Part shown: positions 16,687 through 24,201 of the stretch, in pieces
How positions within the stretch are numbered: position 1 is the first letter of the stretch
Layout of the letters: every line of letters begins with the position of its first letter
Assembly: GCA_963817905.1 (NCBI GenBank)
Contig: CAWFPS010000003.1
Span: forward strand, 868,001 to 932,000
DNA from: VRUE01 sp963817905
GTDB lineage: Bacteria; Actinomycetota; Thermoleophilia; Solirubrobacterales; 70-9
Length of the DNA: 64,000 nt
Direction: 5' to 3'
Notes under the pieces: generated by a model
The model's database searches: none
Told to the model about the DNA's origin: nothing
What the model saw: only the letters and a program-made list of their open reading frames with translations
Made by a program: the position numbers and the translations under genes

Positions 16687-16707
16687 GTTTCGCCAATCCC
16701 TCCTAGG
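16687..16707 (-). repeat. Right 21-bp inverted end of 4.37-kb segment
   Basis: Exact reverse complement of 12340-12360. Its outer six bases (CCTAGG, 16702-16707) are also the left target duplication of the IS481-family element. Confidence 0.85.
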
Positions 16708-17659
16708 TGTAAGACCCGACCAGGTTGTTCTGCTTCAGTTCGCCGAGGCGAGTTCCGGGCGGCTTGTGGCTGAGGGAGCCGTGTGGTCTGCGCCAGTTAT
16801 AGAACTCCAGCCAGCCGGGTAGCGCCGCGGTGCGCTCGGCCGAGGAGCGAAAGATCGCCCCGTAGGCCCAGCCGCCAAGCATCGTGCGGATGAAGCGCTC
16901 GGCCTTGCCGTTGGTACGCGGCCGGTAGGGCCGGGTGCGGATGTGGCGGATCTTCAGGGCTCGGCAGGCGATCGCATGCACGGTGGAGCGGTAGGCGCCG
17001 CCGTTGTCGGTCATCAGGCGCTCGACCTTGATCCCGTGTGAGCGGTAGAAGGCGACCGCCCGGCGCAGGAAGCCGACGCACGTTCTCGCCTTTTCGTCGG
17101 GGAGCACCTCGACGTAGGCAAGGCGGGTGGCGTCGTCGACGCAGACGTGGACGAACTCCCAGCCCGCGCCGCGGGCGTGCGTGGTGCGCTTGCCGGTCAT
17201 GCGGTGCCCGGCGCCGCCTTCGATCCGCACCAGCTTCTTGATGTCGATATGGATCAGCTCGCCCGGCCGCTTGCGTTCGTAGCGGTTGGGCGGCTCGGGC
17301 GGCCCCAGGCGGCTCAGCTTGCCGAGGCCGATGTCGGCCAGGATCCCCGAGACGGTGGAGAGCGCCATCCCCAGGCATTCGGCAATCTCCGCACCGGTCA
17401 TCCGCAGCCTCCTCAGCGCCGCGATCGCCTCGATGCGGCCCTCTTCGGTGCGGTTGGCGACTGTCTTCGGGGCCGAGCTGCGATCGACCAAGCCGGCCTC
17501 GCCCTCGGCGCGGTAGCGGGCGACCCACTTCGAGCAGGTGCGCTCGCTGACTCCGGCGGCCTCGGCCGCCTCCGTCAGCGACCACCCCTGCTCGATGACG
17601 CGCCCGACCATCGTGAGCCTCCCCTTCGGACCGAAGGGGGCATTAGCGTGAATCTTCAT
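16703..17659 (-). CDS. IS481-family transposase
   Basis: 318 residues from the ATG at 17659 (GGAGAA upstream). N-terminal Mu/homeodomain-like HTH (RLTMVGRVIEQGWSLTEAAE, SERTCSKWVARYR) and an rve integrase core: first Asp in HIDIKKL, second in LMTDNGGAYRS, Glu in NGKAERFIRTML, a full DDE set. The C-terminal WRRPHGSLSHKPPGTRL is the IS481 ending. The last codons leave the element: ACC uses bases of the flanking CCTAGG and the stop TAG is supplied by that target duplication. Confidence 0.95.
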   Translation of the reverse strand: MKIHANAPFGPKGRLTMVGRVIEQGWSLTEAAEAAGVSERTCSKWVARYRAEGEAGLVDRSSAPKTVANRTEEGRIEAIAALRRLRMTGAEIAECLGMALSTVSGILADIGLGKLSRLGPPEPPNRYERKRPGELIHIDIKKLVRIEGGAGHRMTGKRTTHARGAGWEFVHVCVDDATRLAYVEVLPDEKARTCVGFLRRAVAFYRSHGIKVERLMTDNGGAYRSTVHAIACRALKIRHIRTRPYRPRTNGKAERFIRTMLGGWAYGAIFRSSAERTAALPGWLEFYNWRRPHGSLSHKPPGTRLGELKQNNLVGSYT

Positions 17660-17739
17660 CCGGGTTCTCCTTGGTTCTGGGTGGTGGACACCCCCAGCCT
17701 CCAAGGAGGCCCGGATGAACAACGTGGTCAGGAATTACA
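16708..17739 (-). mobile_element. IS481-family insertion sequence, 1032 bp
   Basis: Terminal repeats 16708-16730 and 17717-17739 match at 19 of 23 positions, both starting TGTAA and ending GTTGTTC. The flanks are CCTAGG on both sides (16702-16707 and 17740-17745), a 6-bp duplication matching the NCTAGN target known for Bordetella IS481. The transposase is intact, so the copy may be active and recent. Confidence 0.93.
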
Positions 17740-17745
17740 CCTAGG

Positions 17746-18220
17746 CATCCATTGCGCGAAGGCCCCGCCGGGGCGGGGTTGGCTGCTGTGGCTTCCGCGA
17801 GCACGGGCGCACTTTGCCTCGGCTTCGCGTTCGGCCCTTCGCGGCGCACGATCCCGCCGCTACTACGGCCTCTGCTGACTCCTGTCGGGTGACCGGCCGC
17901 CTCGCGGCGGCCGGGGTCGGGCGACTTGCGTCGAGGCCGACACTCCGACAGGCCTCCCGGGATAAGCCAGGACACCTTCCCCGCGCACCCGCCGCATTTA
18001 CGTTGCGGCCGCTTGATGGCAACGGGCTTCGCCGTGTCATGCAGGCTCGCCCTGGCCGCCCCGCCTCCGATGCGGTTCGTGTCCCTCGGGTCGCGGTTTC
18101 GCCTCCACCTTCCTTCCCACCCCGCCTCGCGGCGACGCAGTTGGCTTCGGCTTGTGGTTGGTGCCATCTCCTTCACAGAGGACTTTCACCTCCGAGCGTC
18201 CTGGCATGCCCGGCGTACAC
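17746..18220 (-). ncRNA. Group II intron 5' half, domains I-III
   Basis: On the minus strand this starts GTGTACGCCGGGCATG and continues with features commonly seen at the 5' end of bacterial group II introns: GGAGGTGAAAGTCCTC, ACGAACCGCAT, and GTCAGCAGAGGCCGTAGTAG shortly before the maturase. It ends AATGGATGCCTAGG, where ATGCCTAGG supplies the lost maturase start codon. No coding sequence is credible here. Confidence 0.8.
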
Positions 18221-18221
18221 G

Positions 18222-18251
18222 AGAGGGGCCCCGGTCTCCCGGGGCCCCTCT
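18222..18251 (-). terminator. groEL intrinsic terminator hairpin, intron insertion site
   Basis: A perfect 13-bp stem (AGAGGGGCCCCGG / CCGGGGCCCCTCT, loop TCTC on the plus strand) lies about 70 bp after the groEL stop. The intron starts one base beyond it. The sequence after the intron 3' end (TGGTTTG) may be the displaced T-rich tail. Confidence 0.75.
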
Positions 18252-18261
18252 GAACTCACTC

Positions 18262-18310
18262 CTTGATGGGCCGAAATATCAAGCTGGCCTTGACGTATCG
18301 GCCCGTCGGC
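18262..18310. repeat. 49-bp hairpin repeat, copy 3 (one arm degenerate)
   Basis: The right arm 18289-18310 is identical to the other copies. The left arm 18262-18283 differs at seven positions, so the stem is weakened. Loop CTGGC. It begins 9 bp after the groEL stop codon. Confidence 0.85.
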
Positions 18311-18319
18311 GAAACTGGG

Positions 18320-19960
18320 TTACATCATGCCGCCCATGTCTGGCATGCCGCCTGGCATGCCGCCACCGGCAGCGCCCTCCTTCTCGGGCGGCTCGGCGAT
18401 GATCGCCTCGGTGACGAGGATGTTCTTGGCGATCGAGGCCGCGTTCTGCAGCGCCGAGCGCGTCACCATCGTCGGGTCGATGACACCGGCGGCGATCAGG
18501 TCGCCGTAGGAGCCGTCGGCCGCGTTGAGGCCTTCGCCGGCCTTCAGGTCGCGGACCTTGTTGACCACGACCGAGCCCTCCAGGCCGGAGTTCTCGGCGA
18601 TCTGGCGGACCGGCTCCTCCAGCGCCCGGTGCACGATGCGGGCACCGGTTGCCTCGTCCGGATCGTCGAGCTTGTCGACGTCCAGGTCGGACTGGGCGTT
18701 GAGCAAGGCCACGCCACCGCCCGGCACGACGCCCTCCTCGAGCGCGGCGCGGGTCGCCTGCAGCGCGTCCTCGACGCGGTGCTTCTTCTCCTTCATCTCG
18801 GTCTCGGTGGCAGCGCCGACCTTGACCACGGCGACGCCGCCGGCCAGCTTGGCGAGCCGCTCCTGGAGCTTCTCCCGATCGAAGTCGGAGTCGGTGTTGT
18901 CGATCTCCTGTTTGATCTGGGCGATCCGGCCCTTGATCTCATCGCCCTCGCCGGCACCGTCGATGATCGTCGAGGTGTCCTTGGAGACGACGACGCGGCG
19001 GGCTTTGCCGAGCTGGGTGAGCTGGGTGTTCTCGAGCTTGAGACCCATCTCCTCGGTGATCACCTCGCCGCCGGTGAGGATCGCGATGTCCTCGAGCATC
19101 CGCTTGCGGCGGTCGCCGAAGCCCGGAGCCTTGACCGCGACGCCGGTGAAGGTGCCGCGCAGCTTGTTGACCACCAGGGTCGCGAGGCACTCGCCCTCGA
19201 CGTCCTCGGCGACGATCAGCAGCGGCTTGCCGCCCTGCATCACCTGCTCGAGCACCGGCAGGATGTCCCGCACGGAGCCGATTTTCTGGTTGGCGATGAG
19301 GATGTAGGGGTCCTCCAGCACCGCCTCCATGCGGTCCTGGTCGGTGACCATGTACGGGGAGATGTAGCCCTTGTCGAACTGCATCCCCTCGGTGAACTCC
19401 AGCTCCATGCCGAAGGTCTGGCCCTCCTCGACGTTGACCACGCCGTCCTTGCCGACCTTCTCGATCGCGTCGGCGATCACGTTGCCGATCTCATCGTCGG
19501 CGGCGGAGATGGCGGCGACGCGGGCGATCTGCTCCTTGCCGGCGACCTCCTTGGACTGCTTGCCGCGCAGGTCCTCGACGACCTCGTCGACGGCCTTCTC
19601 GATGCCGCGGCGCAGGGCCAGCGGGTTGGCGCCGGCGGCGACGTTCTTGAGCCCCTGGCGAACGATGATCTGGGCCAGCAGCGTCGCCGTCGTCGTACCG
19701 TCGCCGGCAACGTCGTTGGTCGCCGTGGCGACCTCGCGGACGAGCTGGGCGCCCTGGTTCTCGAAGACGTCCTCGACCTCGACCTCGCGGGCGATGGTGA
19801 CGCCGTCGTTGGTGATTGTCGGCGCGCCGAACTTTTTGTCGAGCACGACGTAGCGACCCTTCGGGCCGAGGGTGACCTTGACCGCGTCGGCAACTGCATC
19901 GACGCCGGCCTGTAGGGCCCCCCGCGCTTCCTCGCTGAACTTCAGCTCCTTATGAGCCAT
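18320..19960 (-). CDS. groEL: Chaperonin GroEL (Hsp60)
   Basis: 546 residues, full length. Conserved blocks: VKVTLGPKGRYVVLD, NDGVTIAREVEVED, the ATP-binding DGTTTATLLAQ (Asp near 87), apical-domain GYISPYMVTD, the equatorial AAVEEGVVPGGG-type motif (here AALEEGVVPGGGVALL) and the flexible GGM tail GGMPGGMPDMGGMM. It folds cytosolic proteins in a double ring capped by GroES. It lies 47 bp downstream of groES and should share its CIRCE-regulated promoter. Its C-terminus is Gly/Met-rich rather than His-rich, as in the essential copy of actinobacteria. Confidence 0.99.
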   Translation of the reverse strand: MAHKELKFSEEARGALQAGVDAVADAVKVTLGPKGRYVVLDKKFGAPTITNDGVTIAREVEVEDVFENQGAQLVREVATATNDVAGDGTTTATLLAQIIVRQGLKNVAAGANPLALRRGIEKAVDEVVEDLRGKQSKEVAGKEQIARVAAISAADDEIGNVIADAIEKVGKDGVVNVEEGQTFGMELEFTEGMQFDKGYISPYMVTDQDRMEAVLEDPYILIANQKIGSVRDILPVLEQVMQGGKPLLIVAEDVEGECLATLVVNKLRGTFTGVAVKAPGFGDRRKRMLEDIAILTGGEVITEEMGLKLENTQLTQLGKARRVVVSKDTSTIIDGAGEGDEIKGRIAQIKQEIDNTDSDFDREKLQERLAKLAGGVAVVKVGAATETEMKEKKHRVEDALQATRAALEEGVVPGGGVALLNAQSDLDVDKLDDPDEATGARIVHRALEEPVRQIAENSGLEGSVVVNKVRDLKAGEGLNAADGSYGDLIAAGVIDPTMVTRSALQNAASIAKNILVTEAIIAEPPEKEGAAGGGMPGGMPDMGGMM

Positions 19961-20007
19961 CTGATTTCAGTCCTCCTTGGTTCTTCTAAGTCCGAATGGG
20001 TGAGGGG

Positions 20008-20295
20008 TTAACCGAGCTTGGCGAGGATGTCCGACTCGCGCAGCACGAGCACGTCGTCACCCTCAACGGTGACCTCGGTACCGCCGTACTTGGAGTAGAG
20101 GACCTCGTCGCCCTCGCTCACGTCGATCGGCTGCCGGGTGCCGTCTTCCTTGACAGCGCCATCGCCGACAGCGATGACCTTGCCCTTTTGGGGCTTCTCC
20201 TTGGCCGTATCGGGAAGGACGATTCCGCTCGCGGTCGTCTCCTCCTCTTCAATCGGCTTCACAATCAGCCGGTCCCCGAGGGGCTTCAGCTTCAT
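20008..20295 (-). CDS. groES: Co-chaperonin GroES
   Basis: 95 residues, the standard length, beginning MKLKPLGDRLIVKPIEEEETT with the mobile loop SGIVLPDTAKEKPQKGKV and ending DVLVLRESDILAKL. It caps the GroEL ring. The start has GGAGGT six bases upstream. The operator at 20348-20372 precedes it, so groES-groEL form a heat-shock operon. Confidence 0.99.
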   Translation of the reverse strand: MKLKPLGDRLIVKPIEEEETTASGIVLPDTAKEKPQKGKVIAVGDGAVKEDGTRQPIDVSEGDEVLYSKYGGTEVTVEGDDVLVLRESDILAKLG

Positions 20296-20347
20296 CCGTA
20301 TACCTCCATTTATGGGTCAGGGGTGGATCGGAAGTTCTAACTGGGAT

Positions 20348-20372
20348 TGGCACTCTGTAGGTAAGAGTGCCA
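20348..20372. promoter_or_regulatory. CIRCE operator (HrcA binding site)
   Basis: TGGCACTC, a 9-bp spacer, then GAGTGCCA: a perfect inverted repeat with the exact spacing of CIRCE (TTAGCACTC-N9-GAGTGCTAA), differing at one base pair per arm. Located 53 bp upstream of groES. HrcA represses through it; hrcA itself is not in the window. Confidence 0.95.
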
Positions 20373-20406
20373 GCGCCAAAAGATAGCGAGCCGGGAGATC
20401 CCGCGT

Positions 20407-20455
20407 GCCGACGGGCCGATACGTCAAGTCTGACTTGACGTATCGGCCCGTCGGC
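20407..20455. repeat. 49-bp hairpin repeat, copy 4
   Basis: Arms 20407-20428 and 20434-20455 are identical to copies 1 and 2 with loop TCTGA. It begins 7 bp after the stop codon of the SRPBCC gene and separates it from the groES promoter. Confidence 0.9.
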
Positions 20456-20462
20456 CCTGGGG

Positions 20463-20936
20463 TCAGCCGTTAGCCAGGAGCTTGCAGCCGAGGAGGGTGG
20501 CTATGCCTTCGCCGCCACGCTTCATCACCCAGTCGTGGTTCCACTCGAAGACGGGCCGGGCGAGGGGGGCGAGGAGGTTCATCCAGGCCTTGCTGGTGGC
20601 GACGTTCCACTCGTAGAGGACCGCGGTGACGCCGCCCTGCTCGTAGAGGCGCCAGCGGCCCACCCCACTCAGCTCGCCGACAGCGTCGCCTTCAAGCAGG
20701 TGGGGACGCTCGACCCGCTTCGACGTCACCTCGAACTCGACTCGATAGGGCAGCAGGCTCTTCCAGACCATCCGGGCGGCGGTGCCGACACCATCGTCGC
20801 CTCCGGCCCGCAGCTCCTCGGCCTCCTCCACCCCGCGCCACCATTGCGGCCAGCTCGCCTGATCGTAGATCGCCTCGAAGACCTGCTCGCGGGGCGCCTC
20901 CAGCAGCCAGGTGGTGAGGAACGAGTAGTCAGCCAC
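20463..20936 (-). CDS. SRPBCC/polyketide cyclase-like protein
   Basis: 157 residues with the START-like helix-grip pattern: a first strand and loop APREQVFEAIYDQASWPQWW, central beta strands (YRVEFEVTSKRVERPHLL, GVGRWRLYEQGGVTAVLYEWNV) and a long C-terminal helix (FEWNHDWVMKRGGEGIATLL). Such proteins bind hydrophobic ligands; ligand and pathway unknown. It ends just before hairpin repeat copy 4. Confidence 0.88.
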   Translation of the reverse strand: MADYSFLTTWLLEAPREQVFEAIYDQASWPQWWRGVEEAEELRAGGDDGVGTAARMVWKSLLPYRVEFEVTSKRVERPHLLEGDAVGELSGVGRWRLYEQGGVTAVLYEWNVATSKAWMNLLAPLARPVFEWNHDWVMKRGGEGIATLLGCKLLANG

Positions 20937-20969
20937 GGTTCGGGAGTACGGACGGAGGCGACGGCGCGA

Positions 20970-21374
20970 TCAATTGCGGTGCGGGGTCTCTCCGTTGCCG
21001 AAGTGCGCGCCGGGGGGCTCGACGATCTGCGAGAAGCGGATCACGGTGACCGATTCGTCCGGCGCAACGGGGCGACCGTAGATCTGTTCGAGAAAGTTGA
21101 TCTCGTCCTCGAGCCGGCGGAACTCCGGGTTGTCGTGCTCGATGTCGCGCGGGGAGAGCTCGGAGACGCGCTTGACCTCGACGTCGTCGATCACGGCGGT
21201 GAAGATCTTCTCGCGCGGGCTGTGGCGGAAGCCGACCGTGATCCAGACGACCTGGCCGCGCTCGTACTTGTTGCTCTTGTCGCCGAGCCGGATCGTCGCC
21301 GTCTTGCGACCGCGCTTGAGCTGGTCGACGAAGACCGGCGAGTAGAAGTTGAGTACGTAGATACCGCCCCGCAT
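20970..21374 (-). CDS. ASCH-domain protein
   Basis: I prefer the ATG at 21374 (MRGGIYVLNFYSPVF), where ASCH similarity begins; an in-frame ATG at 21446 adds a basic, unlikely leader. The 134-residue product has the ASCH pattern: FYSPVFVDQLKRGRKTATIRLG, YERGQVVWITVGFRH and VIDDVEVKRVSELS. ASCH is a PUA-like beta-barrel tied to RNA binding or modified-nucleoside hydrolysis. Its role here is unknown. Confidence 0.85.
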   Translation of the reverse strand: MRGGIYVLNFYSPVFVDQLKRGRKTATIRLGDKSNKYERGQVVWITVGFRHSPREKIFTAVIDDVEVKRVSELSPRDIEHDNPEFRRLEDEINFLEQIYGRPVAPDESVTVIRFSQIVEPPGAHFGNGETPHRN

Positions 21375-21546
21375 CGAGCTGCGAGCGTATCTGACCGGGG
21401 ACGCTGTGGGCCGCCGGGCGAATCGGGCGACACGCGATCCCGGCATCGCCGCGGTTTACGGCCCGGTGGACAATTCACCTACGTAATTCTGGACCTTTGT
21501 CCGAACCGGGGCTGTAGGTCGCCCGGAGACGGTCGATGGGAGGGAT

Positions 21547-23439
21547 GTGAGGAACCTCTCGCCCCACCGAACCCGCACAGCCATCGGCGCCCTCTCCTGC
21601 GCCGCGATCCTCCTGCTCGCCGGCGCGGCAAGCGCCGGCGCCGCCCAGTGCCACGGCAAGCACGCGACGATCGTCGGCACGGCCGGCAACGACGTGCTCG
21701 TCGGCAAGAAGGCGAGCGACGTGATCTACGGCGGCGGCGGCAACGACACGATCAGCGGCGGGCCCAACGGCAACGACACGATCTGCGGCGGGCCGGGCAA
21801 CGACAAGATCCACGGCGGGCGCGGCTTCGACAAGATCTACGGCGAAGGCGGCAACGACCGCCTCTTCGGCGATACGGGCTCCGACCACCTCGAGGGAGGC
21901 ACGGGCGACGACCGCCTCGACGGCGCCAAGGGCAAGGACAGCCTCGTCGGCGGCAGCGGCGACGACGTTCTGCTCGGCGCCAAAGGTCCCGACACGCTGA
22001 TCGGCGCTGCCGGCGACGACTACATCAACGGCGACAAGGGCAGCGACACCGAGAGCGGTGGCGGCGGCAACGACATGCTCTTCGGCGACAAGGGCAACGA
22101 CAAAATCGAGGGCGGCCCAGGAACCGACCAGATCGACGGCGGGCCCGGCGACGACCCCAAGCTCGACGGCGGCCCCGACAACGACTTCGTATACGGCGGG
22201 GCAGGCAGTGACATTGCCAGCGGCGGCGAGGGGGACGGCGACGTCGTTCGCGGCGACAGCGGCGAAGACACCCTCGACGGCGGGCCGGGCGCCCGGGACA
22301 TCGTCTCCTACGCCAGCGCCACCCGCAGCGGCGTGATCGTCGACCTCTCGACTGGGCGCTCCAAAGGCGACGGGCACGACACGATGCAGGGCATCGAGGA
22401 CGTGGTCGGCTCGCCCCAGGGCGACGACATCGTCGGCGACTCGGCAGTCAACCGGCTCGACGGCGGAGTCGGCGACGACGATCTCAACGGGATGGCCGGC
22501 GCCGACGAAGCCTTCGGCGGGGCCGGCACCGACCAGTGTGACGGCTTCGCCACCGAGCACTCCTGCGGCGCCGAAGAGAGCCCGCCCGCGAATGCCACCT
22601 TCGTCATCCTCAACCAGGGGCTCGACGGCAGCAGCCTGATCGTGCAGGGCGACCAGGGACCCAACGACCTTCACGTCTATTACAACAATGGCTGGACCGT
22701 CACCAACGACGGGCCGATCGTCTCCGGCGAAGGCTGCCAGTCGGCCACCGCGAGCAGCCTGATCGCCTCGGTCAGCTGCCCGACCGCCACGGCGACCGGC
22801 CTAGTGGTGATCACCGGCAGCGGTGGCAACGACTCGATCGGGATCAGCGAAAGCGTCCCCGCCAGCGTCAAGGTCCGCGCCAACGGCAATGCTGGCTCCG
22901 ACACGCTCAGCGGCGGCGTCGGCGACGACGTGCTGGAAGCGGGCGAGAACTACAACGGGCCCGACAACGGCAACGACACGCTGATCGGCAACGCCGGCAG
23001 CGACGTCCTCTACGCCGACCCCGGCAGCGACCAGCTCATCGGCGGCCCCGGCAACGACCTGCTGGTCTCATCGGTCGAGGTCTGCCAAGGCCACACCTAC
23101 AGCGGCGGCCCCGGCGAGGACACGGTCTCCTACGGGCGCTCCAACGCGCGCATGCGGGTCGTCCTCGGGGGCACCGGAGCCCCTCCGGGCTGCGGCAACC
23201 CCGACCACGTTCTCGCCGACAACGAGGACCTCGAGGGCTCCGACGGGCCCGATGTGCTGATCGGCGACAACGGCGCCAACAGCCTCTTCGGCCATCTCGG
23301 CGCCGACACGTTCATCGGCAAGGGCGGCAACGATTCGATCGAAGCGATCGACGGCCATCGCGACAAGGCGATCGTCTGCGGCGGCGGCAACGACGACGTC
23401 AGCCGCGACCATTCCGACCCCAAGCCGATCGGCTGCTGA
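21547..23439 (+). CDS. Secreted RTX-like calcium-binding repeat protein
   Basis: 630 residues from a GTG start after GGGAGGG. A signal peptide (ALSCAAILLLAGAASAGA) is followed by more than twenty GGxGxDxI/L nonapeptide repeats in two blocks, about 45-330 and 440-620, for example GTAGNDVLVG and GGGGNDTISGG. Between them is a 100-residue beta-rich segment (ATFVILNQGLDGSSLIVQGD). Such repeats wind into calcium-filled parallel beta-rolls outside the cell. No protease or lipase domain is present, so it is probably structural or adhesive. A Sec-type signal peptide is unlike Gram-negative type I exported RTX proteins. Confidence 0.9.
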   Translation: MRNLSPHRTRTAIGALSCAAILLLAGAASAGAAQCHGKHATIVGTAGNDVLVGKKASDVIYGGGGNDTISGGPNGNDTICGGPGNDKIHGGRGFDKIYGEGGNDRLFGDTGSDHLEGGTGDDRLDGAKGKDSLVGGSGDDVLLGAKGPDTLIGAAGDDYINGDKGSDTESGGGGNDMLFGDKGNDKIEGGPGTDQIDGGPGDDPKLDGGPDNDFVYGGAGSDIASGGEGDGDVVRGDSGEDTLDGGPGARDIVSYASATRSGVIVDLSTGRSKGDGHDTMQGIEDVVGSPQGDDIVGDSAVNRLDGGVGDDDLNGMAGADEAFGGAGTDQCDGFATEHSCGAEESPPANATFVILNQGLDGSSLIVQGDQGPNDLHVYYNNGWTVTNDGPIVSGEGCQSATASSLIASVSCPTATATGLVVITGSGGNDSIGISESVPASVKVRANGNAGSDTLSGGVGDDVLEAGENYNGPDNGNDTLIGNAGSDVLYADPGSDQLIGGPGNDLLVSSVEVCQGHTYSGGPGEDTVSYGRSNARMRVVLGGTGAPPGCGNPDHVLADNEDLEGSDGPDVLIGDNGANSLFGHLGADTFIGKGGNDSIEAIDGHRDKAIVCGGGNDDVSRDHSDPKPIGC

Positions 23440-23474
23440 ACCGTTGACCCCCTTATAGGGTGGTCAACCGTTCA
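23437..23474. terminator. Bidirectional terminator-like inverted repeat
   Basis: TGAACCGTTGACC pairs with GGTCAACCGTTCA (one mismatch) around CCCTTATAGGG, which adds four inner pairs. It includes the stop codon of the RTX gene and lies between two convergent genes. Confidence 0.7.
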
Positions 23475-23487
23475 ATCAGCGGCCCGC

Positions 23488-24189
23488 TCAGAAGATGTAG
23501 TTGCGCAGCTTCTCTGGCGCCAGCACGGTGACGCGGCCGCGGCCGGGCTGGACAACTCCGGCCCGCTCGAGGTCGGCGAGGAAGCGGCTAACGCTCTCTC
23601 GCGAGGTGCCGGCGAGCTGAGCCAGGTCGGCCTGGTTCATCCGGATCGTCACCTGGGCGCCCTCGCCCTGGCGCGGGGACTCGTCGGCGACGAGCTGGGA
23701 GAGCACGCCGGCGACGCGGCTGGGAACAGTCTGGAAGGACTGGCGCGAGATCCGCTCGTTGGCGGTGCGCAGGCGCCGCACCAGGGCCGCGATCAGCTTC
23801 ACGGTTATCTCCGGGTGGCGGGCGAGCAGCGCCCGCACCTCGCCCGCGGGCAGGGCGAGCAGCTCGCCGTCGCTGAGCGCTTCGACGCTGGCCGAGCGGA
23901 CCTCGCCGTCGAGCATCGCCAGCTCGCCGAAGATGTCGCCGCTGCCCAGCGTCGCCAGCGTGATCGCCCGACCGTCGGAATGCTCGCGGGTGACGCGGAA
24001 GCTGCCGTCGCGGACGATGTAGCAGGCGTCGGAGCGATCGCCCTCGTGGAAGACGCGCGTACCGGCGGGGAAGGAGCGAGCCACCGCAACGCGCGAGAAC
24101 CGCTCCAGTTCGGGCTCCTCCAGGTCGGCGAAGAGCGGCACGCTGCGTAGCAGCGCAACCGGCCCCATCCCCTCCTCGCGATCAGCCAT
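23488..24189 (-). CDS. Crp/Fnr-family transcriptional regulator
   Basis: 233 residues. Cyclic nucleotide-binding beta-barrel at about 15-130 (FPAGTRVFHEGDRSDACYIV, GSGDIFGELAMLDGEVRSASV, a phosphate-binding-cassette-like GELAMLDGEVRSA), a long dimerisation helix and a winged helix at 160-225 (MNQADLAQLAGTSRESVSRFL). No N-terminal Cys cluster, so not an oxygen-sensing Fnr. It begins 12 bp after hipA on the same strand and may be co-transcribed with hipBA. Confidence 0.93.
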   Translation of the reverse strand: MADREEGMGPVALLRSVPLFADLEEPELERFSRVAVARSFPAGTRVFHEGDRSDACYIVRDGSFRVTREHSDGRAITLATLGSGDIFGELAMLDGEVRSASVEALSDGELLALPAGEVRALLARHPEITVKLIAALVRRLRTANERISRQSFQTVPSRVAGVLSQLVADESPRQGEGAQVTIRMNQADLAQLAGTSRESVSRFLADLERAGVVQPGRGRVTVLAPEKLRNYIF

Positions 24190-24201
24190 CGCTGGGCATT
24201 A

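Larger units (their letters stand above)
12340..16707. mobile_element. 4.37-kb segment bounded by perfect 21-bp inverted repeats
   Basis: The ends at 12340-12360 and 16687-16707 are exact reverse complements, beginning CCTAGGAGGGATTGGCG. The segment interrupts the intron ORF at its second or third codon, in a CCTAGG site. CCTAGG is palindromic, so part of the repeat may be a target duplication (CTAG or CCTAGG) and the mobile end may start GAGGG or AGGG. Cargo: wHTH and XRE regulators, a DDE transposase, a tRNA, a toxin-antitoxin pair and a small ORF. Whether the internal transposase moves the whole unit is unknown. Confidence 0.7.
10924..18220 (-). mobile_element. Group IIC intron, split by nested insertions
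   Basis: Read on the minus strand, the intron begins at 18220 (GTGTACGCCGGGCATG, near the GUGYG consensus) immediately after a 13-bp terminator hairpin. It runs through ribozyme domains I-III to 17740 and is then interrupted. It resumes at 12345 with the reverse-transcriptase ORF and ends with domains V and VI near 10924 (...ACCCGAT, fitting the AY 3' end). Joined, the intron would be about 1.9 kb. The CGC triad in domain V and insertion behind a terminator are both hallmarks of bacterial class C introns. About 5.4 kb of foreign DNA separates the two halves, so it is probably no longer self-mobile. Confidence 0.85.

Noticed and set aside
12340..17739. Composite transposon made of two like insertion sequences
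   Set aside because: Only one IS481 copy exists and the other transposase is of a different family; the 21-bp ends do not match IS481 ends.
18263..19915. 550-codon open frame antisense to groEL
   Set aside because: Composition (Leu/Asp/Val/His-rich repeats) mirrors GroEL codons; no independent start signal or domain.
21700..23400. DNA tandem repeat array
   Set aside because: The periodicity is the coding trace of RTX-type nonapeptides with ordinary codon variation.
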